Assembly (NCBI GenBank): GCA_963965975.1
Contig: OZ014414.1
Location: forward strand, 5,803,501 to 5,867,500
DNA: 64,000 nucleotides
Direction: 5' to 3'
Origin: Xestospongia bergquistia
Taxonomy: Eukaryota; Porifera; Demospongiae; Haplosclerida; Petrosiidae
The position numbers and the translations under genes are program-made. This document shows positions 57,571 through 64,000 of this stretch, piece by piece. Position 1 is the stretch's first letter; each line of letters starts with the position of its first letter. The notes under the pieces were generated by a model. That model was given only the letters and a program-made list of their open reading frames with translations. It made no database searches and had not been told where the DNA came from.

Positions 57571-57644
57571 ACGCTGTCCATCGCGACATCACTATTAGGG
57601 TAAACAGACAACAGGCATTAGAGTAGAGCTTACAGACGATCGCA

Positions 57645-58568
57645 ATGTCTCAAATTCATAAACATTTGAAGAAAGTCGCTCTAGCAATACACATTTTGAG
57701 TATTATTTTTTTGGTAATTGCTGTAGTCCTTTTTGGCGATGGATACAGACGTTTTAATGATGACCAGTTTCGCTACGACCAGGTGTGTCGATCTACATCT
57801 AACAACAGTAGCAGTCCCTTTTGTGTTTTATCCATTGTCTGTGAAGTCCTTGCTGCTGTAGGTTTACTACCTTTGATAATAATAACTACTGTAAATCTTG
57901 TACGTAGAATTATTGGGTGAGTTTTAAAATTGATTAATAGAATGAAAGAAGTGACTCTCTTTTTTAGAAATAAAATCTTTTTAATTGTGGAAATGTTGAT
58001 CCTGTTGTTCACTAGTATAATTGTTGTAATTGCTGCAATAATGGTTTGCTATGGATGGAATAAAATATGTGTCGAAATTAAGGAGTAAGTGTATAATTTA
58101 CTGATTTCTGAATATATTCACTAACATATCATTATTTAAATTATTATTTTTTTATTAAAACGAGGATAGAAGTACAAGTTCGAACTGCAATACGGACTAT
58201 ATGAAACAAATAACAACATCAGTTGTAAGTATAAAGGATAAAGTTTTAAATTTTTGCTTGTGTGAAAATAACACTAATAGTTGATATAGCAGAATTTTGA
58301 ACATATATGCAAATTTGCCAAATATGTTTTATGTGGCAAGAATGTATACATGCAAATATTTACCACTCTAATGTAAACATAAGAGAAATGCAAGCAAGAT
58401 CTATCATTATAATGACTTATTGACTTAGTGACATGATTGACAATATATATCTTATCCTACATCAATCCATAAGTTGTTTTTGTGTATATATAGGTGTTTA
58501 CTATCTTAGCAGTTGTTGCAGTTGTTGGAAGTACAGTCTTCAGTGTAATAATTGCTATGCTGGACTAA
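57645..58568 (+). CDS. Four-exon small tetraspan membrane protein, intact
   Basis: Exons 57645-57916, 57968-58084, 58173-58224 and 58494-58568, all with GT-AG borders (GTGAGT/TTTTAG, GTAAGT/AGAAG, GTAAGT/TATAG) and consistent phase, give 171 residues and TAA. Four hydrophobic helices: ~10-31 (VALAIHILSIIFLVIAVVLF), ~62-86 (SIVCEVLAAVGLLPLIIITT), ~93-120 (IVEMLILLFTSIIVVIAAIM) and ~146-169 (FTILAVVAVVGSTVFSVIIA). There are Cys in both predicted extracellular loops and N-glycosylation motifs in the first (NNSS). The layout resembles small tetraspans (MS4A- or TMEM-like) but lacks a CCG motif, so it is not a classical tetraspanin. A TATA box lies at 57563 and AATAAA at 58770. Confidence 0.8.
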
Positions 58569-58769
58569 GATGAAAGCAAGACATGAACAAACTTCATAAT
58601 AATGACATTATTGCCTTTTGGCATTCTTCTTAGAATTTTTTGCAGTAGTTGAACTTTTCTTGTTAATGTAATGAGTTGATACCCTTTCTCATATTTAGAA
58701 ATGTACATTTGCACATAAGATCATGTCATAACAATTGTTTAAGGAGTGTGATCAGTATTATTATGACAC

Positions 58770-58775
58770 AATAAA
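58770..58775 (+). terminator. PolyA signal of the tetraspan gene
   Basis: AATAAA ~200 bases after the stop codon, followed by a T-rich stretch (ATAATTTTGTTTATTTTTCA). Confidence 0.6.
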
Positions 58776-58898
58776 TAGACATGTCATAATTTTGTTTATT
58801 TTTCAATATCTCCCTTTTACTTTATTAATGATGTAGTTTAGCTACAACTCTAGAAACTAAGGAAATCCTAGATGTTATAATAAGATATGACATATGAA

Positions 58899-58970
58899 TC
58901 CACTGTAAAAATTAGTTTGTCATTTAAAAACTAATTTGTACCTGATATGGATCGAATTTTTGTGAATTAA
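58899..58970. mobile_element. Diverged end of the 53796-54026 MITE family
   Basis: CACTGTAAAAATTAGTTTGT, then AAAACTAATTTGTACCTGAT and ATGGATCGAATTTT parallel the left arm of the 53.8-kb hairpin. The opposite arm was not found. Confidence 0.4.
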
Positions 58971-58975
58971 TAACT

Positions 58976-61967
58976 GCTTTGCTAATATTGTGACAATCCA
59001 CAATATGCTCCAAACAACAGATAATAATAATGGTACATTTAACTTCTACAAGCTTTTTGGCGTCATTCAATGATTCAGCAGATGGTAATTGAGTTTATAG
59101 CTTTTGGAAACATGTCTGAAGATATGTTTTGAGGTCTTATAATAAGGGAAACCTTTAGCAACAAGAAGTGCAACAGTGTGAGTAAGATTTCCAAAGGTAA
59201 TTTTTTTTCGCATCAAAATCATGTTAATATGTCCTGTGACGACTGTTTTGAGAAGGGAATTTTTGTTCTGTTATAAGAAATTGTTATTAATATTAAACAA
59301 TATATAAAATATATGTTACCAAACTCTTTCATTATAATTATTTTGACCAGTTAATATTGTTTACTCAGACATTAATAAGACAATTACAAACACTTTTAAT
59401 TTGCAAGGATCATCAGACACTGTAGTATGTAATGCTCTCAATGGACCATCTCCTAGTACACCTCCCCAACTATTGACTTCATCTCAAGTCTCCTTAGAGA
59501 TTACTCGCTCTATATATATATTATAATATCTGAACATTCATCATATAGGAAGAGTAAGTGGTGAGAGTCCCCACAGGTGTTTTTGTAGCATTTGATAAGC
59601 CAAAGTGGACAGCTCTTCTATTACAAAAAGCAGACAAGAAAAATATAAAAAAAATCAATGAATTCTTTCTTTCATGATAATGTTTTAATTTCATTGCTGT
59701 ATTGAGTCATATTAAATTAACAAACCACTATTTGTGTTGTAATATTAAAAATATCAGTTTCATAAGCTTTTAATTTTGCTGTTATTTTATTTACTATTGA
59801 CTTGGTTCATTATGTATGATCCTTTAAACATGAAAAAGTCACTTAAAACATTCTCACTATAAAGTTCACTTGTATCTGAGGTTGAATTTCAGCTAGACTG
59901 TCATTTAATGGAGGGTGGCAAGTTACACAGACTGTTAAAAATTATAGTTTAGTAATGTTGTAAGAACAGCACTAATTGCTGTTTATAATGAAATGTATAT
60001 AAGATGACTTCATATGTTGTATATCAAATTAAATCGTCTTCTTATGGCAACTAATCGTTATTAAGTAGCTCATAAATTGAGTTCTGTGTTGTCATATTCT
60101 ATAGTCTCGTAATAATTAATTAGCACATAATAACAGCAAAGTGTGGGAATTTGAAATAAAAAAAATTATTTTTGTTAAAATTATTTCACACATGAAACTA
60201 TTTAACTACAATATAGTCATCAGATGAACTTTACCATTCAAAGGTGCGAATTAATGAAACTTTGAGACCTGGTCACTGTGGTCAGAAATATAGTGATCAT
60301 GCTAACCAGCTACTCCAGTGAGATTCAACATAATGATGGCATGTATACCAATATACCAGTGAGACAGCAGATATTTATCTAGGTGGACTATTCTCAATTC
60401 ATGTAAGACAAGACAGCCAATGTGGTAAAATACAAGATCTTGGTATACAAAGATTTGCTTTTAACTGCATTGCTTCTTGTATAGTGAAACCATGGATGTG
60501 CAAATGATCTTCTGAAGAATTACAACTCAAAAGCTTTTGATTTTCTCTTTGAACTTTGTGAAAAGAAACAAAGCATTTAAAAATAAAAAACCAATTATTA
60601 TCTAGACATGAATGTCTAGATATATCCTCAACAAAATGGAGGGAGCATTCTCAATTGTCAGTGCATGCTTGAAAACATCAATTGCAATAACAATGGGTCT
60701 ATTCATATATATAGAAGTACAGCTGCTAAATATTTGAAAATCATATATATCAATTGTTCATTTCCACTTCTCAATTATTTTAATTAGCTAGCAACCATTA
60801 TTAATAATTTTCATGAAACTATAACATACATAAATTAACAAAAGTAATATCAAAAGCAATGTCAAATTTAGACTCTACATAAATCTGAACAAAAGAATTA
60901 ACAAATAATTTACTCCTTACTACTTATTGTGTATGAAAAATGTTACCTTTTATTACATAATTGTCATGATGTGATTTTGATTATTCCTATAAAACGCTAA
61001 TGCTGACATTTATGTACAAAAAGAACTGAATAGAAATGTTTTAAAGTGATTAGCATAAAGGCAATATGAAAATGATTTGGATCCATATAAGAGCCAAATT
61101 AGAGCTTGAGACATTCTTACAGTAAATGGCTCAGACATGAAGCACACTGGAAAAATAAATATGTTTCCATTATGATGTCTTCAAAGAAATGTAAAAGAAA
61201 CATACATAATAGATTTCTCAATGAACTTCTGTTTTCGAAATTAGTTATTTGTATTAGAGAATAGCATATATTCATTGAAGACTTTTTAACAATTCTATAT
61301 GCTTCCTATACCAGCCTTTTTTTCTAAGATCATAACTAAATATATAATCGCTCTTATAAGTTTTGTTCTAAGCAAATACAATCTACATTGATGGGACTTT
61401 CCAGACATGGCCAAAGCTCTTTTATCAAATCTTTTTCATACATGCATTTAAACAAGGTAAACAACACCCATTAGTTTATAGTTTCTTACCAAATAAATCC
61501 AGGGCTACTTACGACAGACTGTTTCATATTATTTAAGAGAAAGCTCAAACTCTACAACTACATTTCTAACCTGAGACTGTGGTTGCTGGCTTTGAAGTTG
61601 CCATCAAACAAGTAATACAGATGAATTTTCCAACATCTACATATAGTGGATGCTATTATTATTTCTTCCTGGCAATTATAAGAAAATTTTAATACATTGG
61701 TCTGCAAATCCAATACAAACAAAAATATGGAACTACTAAAGTCATTTATATGTTTCTTTCCTTCCATTCGTTTTGTTTGTCGTGGATGGCAAGGAATAAA
61801 AGCAAATACTCCAGAGTTACCAAGAATCAATGATTTCGCTACTATTTTGATAATCACATGGATAGCTGGAACATTCCATACAGCAGAATGGAACTTATAT
61901 GAGACTGAAGGACCACAGACAATAAATCACTAGGAGGGTTGGCACAATTGCATTATAGTTTCGTTTT
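58976..61967. other. About 3 kb without a supported gene
   Basis: AT-rich. Overlapping frames at 61558-61933 exist on both strands (plus: FVCRGWQGIKANTPELPRIN) but neither has homology or splice context. Confidence 0.3.
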
Positions 61968-62370
61968 AATACAATAAGTATCATTATTTTTGATAGAATA
62001 TATGAGAACAAGAGGGTATGACTAATTGAGAACAATTAACACACTTATTACTAGTAATGATAGGAGGTATACACATTATAAAAAAAAGAGCAATGGTACA
62101 TTTATATGAAACACATCACTTGATGGACCAGTTTACTACTACTGGAATCTATATATATCATTCCGTGTCTCATCTCACTTTTCTTTTACAAGGTCTCTCC
62201 TGTAGGTTCTTTAACATGTGGTTTAGTTGATTGATCATTTAAATCTACTTCAATGTCATGTGACCTTGAACGTTGTTGTTTGATATTACTAGTTGTAGTA
62301 TTATCATCATAATCAAAGTCCTCATCTCTTTGTCTCTTGTATTGGCTTCTCTTTTTACTTTTTGATGTTA
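61968..62370. repeat. Dispersed duplicate, copy 2 (other copy 47100-47515)
   Basis: Same orientation as copy 1. On the minus strand 62370 to ~62190 it encodes the tail TSKSKKRSQYKRQRDEDFDY followed by DDNTTTSNIKQQRSRSHDIE and PHVKEPTGETL, then TAA. The match ends at 62370, inside the coding tail, so this copy lacks the helical upstream exon and is a dead partial duplication. Confidence 0.75.
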
Positions 62371-62379
62371 CGAATGGGA

Positions 62380-63100
62380 GATTTCTGAAATTTACAAATC
62401 AACTAAGCTTTAAATAGCATCATAATTTGATAATTTTCCCTATGTAATGCCTAATTTCTTACAATTTACTAAGATTAATGACATTTTTTGGTGCAGAATA
62501 AATTGCATAAAATCGCATTAACATCATTCTACTATTAGTTCTCTGTTTTAGAAATATCTACTGAAATGTAACACGACAAATAACATCAGCTCTTGTTGAT
62601 AAACTGAACTAACCTCAGTAAGTCTCTGGTGCTTTCTCTGAAAGGCCATCAGAATGCTGATTGCTGTGGCCAGGAAACTACACTGAGTAGTAAAAGCATG
62701 TTTTGCATCCATTGAAGTATTGTAAGCTCATCGAAGGTAAAAATGAGGCCTCACGCACAAATTATCTTGTAGATGCCAAGCTGAGTAGATGTTATCGACA
62801 AAAAATTGCAACTTTATATGAGTAATTGTCAAGCAAAACTCCTTTATTTTTATTGTCAACTAGTTTTGTCAAGAAAGAAAATGTTAAAGGGAGGCTACAG
62901 TGAAAATTGGATGTACATGTTTATCATTTTTTTTCTAAGCTAACATCTTTAACATGAATAGTTCATATCTCATCGACGAAGATTGTGCAATACTTTATTT
63001 TATAAAAATCTGAGATTACTACAAATTAAACATTTACTTCCTGTAGTGGGTGTAACAACACGAAGACGTAGAAAGAGACTTTGCAGGTCAGGACCTGCAT
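62380..63100. other. No gene seen
   Basis: AT-rich spacer, no supported frame. Confidence 0.35.
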
Positions 63101-63109
63101 TGTGCTAAA

Positions 63110-63540
63110 ATGACTGAAGTTGTTGAACAAGAAAGTGTTGCTGATTCTGAAACTTCCTGTTTCGACTTATCATATTCTTCTTCAGAATTTGAAGATGATA
63201 ATAACAGTAATTATGATGATAGGCTGGATGGTGGAATACAAACATGCCTTTTTTTATGAACCAATAGAAGATACTATATCAAGTGGCAGCAATGATAGTA
63301 ACAGATCTGAAGAATAGAATCTCGAAAGGCTTTCAAGTTTGAGCTGGTATGTTTATCTGTAGTATACCAATGTATTAGATATTAATAAACAATTGTTGAT
63401 ATGTGTTTCAATGCTTAGGAAATATCGGCATACTGCTTATCGTCAGCTAACACAGTGGTGTTGGGGATGGCTTGGACGAACAATGAAAGTAACTCTTCCA
63501 GCATGTGGTGTTTCAAGGATAAGCAACAAAGGTGCAAGAA
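63110..63540 (+). pseudogene. P2X7-C-like domain remnant
   Basis: ATG at 63110 opens an acidic segment TEVVEQESVADSETSCFDLS then SSSEFEDDNNSNYDD. A small frameshift near 63225 leads to FFYEPIEDTISSGSNDSNRS, a TAG, NLERLSSLSW and a GTATGT donor (~63345). After CTTAG (63418) the next block reads KYRHTAYRQLTQWCWGWLGR then TMKVTLPACGVSRI. The YRHTAYRQ-x(3)-WCWG-LG-x(3)-VTLPACGV pattern is the C-terminal end of the P2X7 intracellular-type domain, common as stand-alone genes in sponges and cnidarians. The middle Zn-binding Cys exons are missing, so it is a remnant. Confidence 0.6.
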
Positions 63541-63623
63541 GCAATTTGTAAGTGCAGAGGCCAATGGGTGTAATATGTAGGCGTGGCTAGTTATTAATGG
63601 GTGGAACAGACTAATTAACTTGA

Positions 63624-64000
63624 TTAATTATCATTAAGTGAAAATTTTCTAAAGATGGATTCTCTATGGTTTGAACCCTTGGCATAATTGTTGCCAATGT
63701 CTATTAATGACAGAGAATCAGTAAGAATTTTGTGCAAATGGAGCATCATTAAAATATTATGTCTTGTCTGGCTCATAGTCGCTCTCAAGTAGCTTTTAAC
63801 CCAACACAAGGATCTGAAAGATCTTTCAATAACTGTATTTGTAGCTGGCATCACCAATATTAGCAGTGTGACTGTAACAGTGTGTATATACTGCCCTAGG
63901 TTCTTCTTTCTATATTAAGGTTGCTAACCCTCCTTGAGATCCACACATTGAAACAGTACCATCGTAACACTGACCCCTGAGCTTGCTGGTTGAAATATTC
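63624..64000 (-). mobile_element. hAT transposase remnant with internal deletion, cut by window edge
   Basis: Minus strand from the window end: STSKLRGQCYDGTVSMCGSQ then GGLATLI, TAG, KEEPRAVYTHCYSHT. The RGQ-x-YDG and THCYSH motifs are from the hAT catalytic core. The sequence then jumps, in another frame, to LVMPATNTVIERSFRSL, VKSYLRATMSQTRHNILMML and HLHKILTDSLSLIDIGN, the C-terminal dimerisation domain, ending in TAA at 63624-63626. The ~200-300 residues between are missing. The element continues beyond position 64000. Confidence 0.75.

Noticed and set aside
61558..61933. Opposing ORFs of 99 and 78 codons
   Set aside because: No recognisable domain or splice context on either strand; could be chance or an old insertion.

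Overview
The window looks like nuclear DNA from an early-branching animal, most probably a demosponge (my inference). It is AT-rich, with short GT-AG introns often under 100 bp. It holds animal gene families (fibrinogen-related secreted proteins, ankyrin arrays, a tyrosine kinase, COP1-type WD40, kelch, a tetraspan membrane protein, a P2X7-C-like domain) among many decayed transposons. There is no bacterial-style operon, rRNA, tRNA or CRISPR array that I can support. Most of the window is a gene and transposon graveyard. Only three protein genes look intact: two fibrinogen-like secreted proteins (1537-2796 minus; 23178-24557 plus) and a four-exon tetraspan membrane protein (57645-58568 plus).

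Layout. 1-2.9 kb: an unknown remnant and an intact fibrinogen-like gene. 3-7 kb: mostly gene-free, with a hairpin MITE family. 7-10.3 kb: decayed unknown and kelch genes. 10.9-13.8 kb (minus): COP1-type WD40 exons with SAM-domain exons upstream, all decayed. 15.6-25.6 kb: a cluster of fibrinogen-like copies (one intact, one with a single nonsense codon, the others broken). 26-28.7 kb (minus): a decayed receptor-type tyrosine kinase carrying a 1.24-kb TTAA-flanked foldback element in an intron. 28.7-34.1 kb: tandemly duplicated single-ankyrin exons with their introns, interrupted by a truncated piggyBac element. 34.07-36.9 kb: a 5'-truncated Ty1/copia element with one LTR. 36.9-39.4 kb (minus): a decayed ankyrin plus P-loop NTPase gene. 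39-45.6 kb: three tandem ~2.17-kb units, each joining the first ankyrin exon to a Ty3/gypsy gag-protease fragment. 46-51.2 kb: a second piggyBac-like remnant, an unknown duplicated gene and Penelope-type fragments. 52.1-53 kb: 5' end of a hAT element. 53.8-54.1 kb: a MITE and a TA tract. 55.6-56.8 kb: an exon-structured CACTA/TNP2 remnant. 57.5-58.8 kb: the tetraspan gene with TATA box and polyA signal. 58.9-64 kb: mostly gene-free, with a duplicated segment, a P2X7-C-like remnant and an internally deleted hAT element cut by the window edge.

Two processes dominate. One is local duplication followed by independent decay: fibrinogen-like copies, ankyrin exons, and the ankyrin/gypsy triplication. 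The other is repeated transposon insertion. Several pseudogenes have in-frame TGA codons; in the one case where a sister copy can be compared, the change is CGA to TGA, as expected from CpG deamination.
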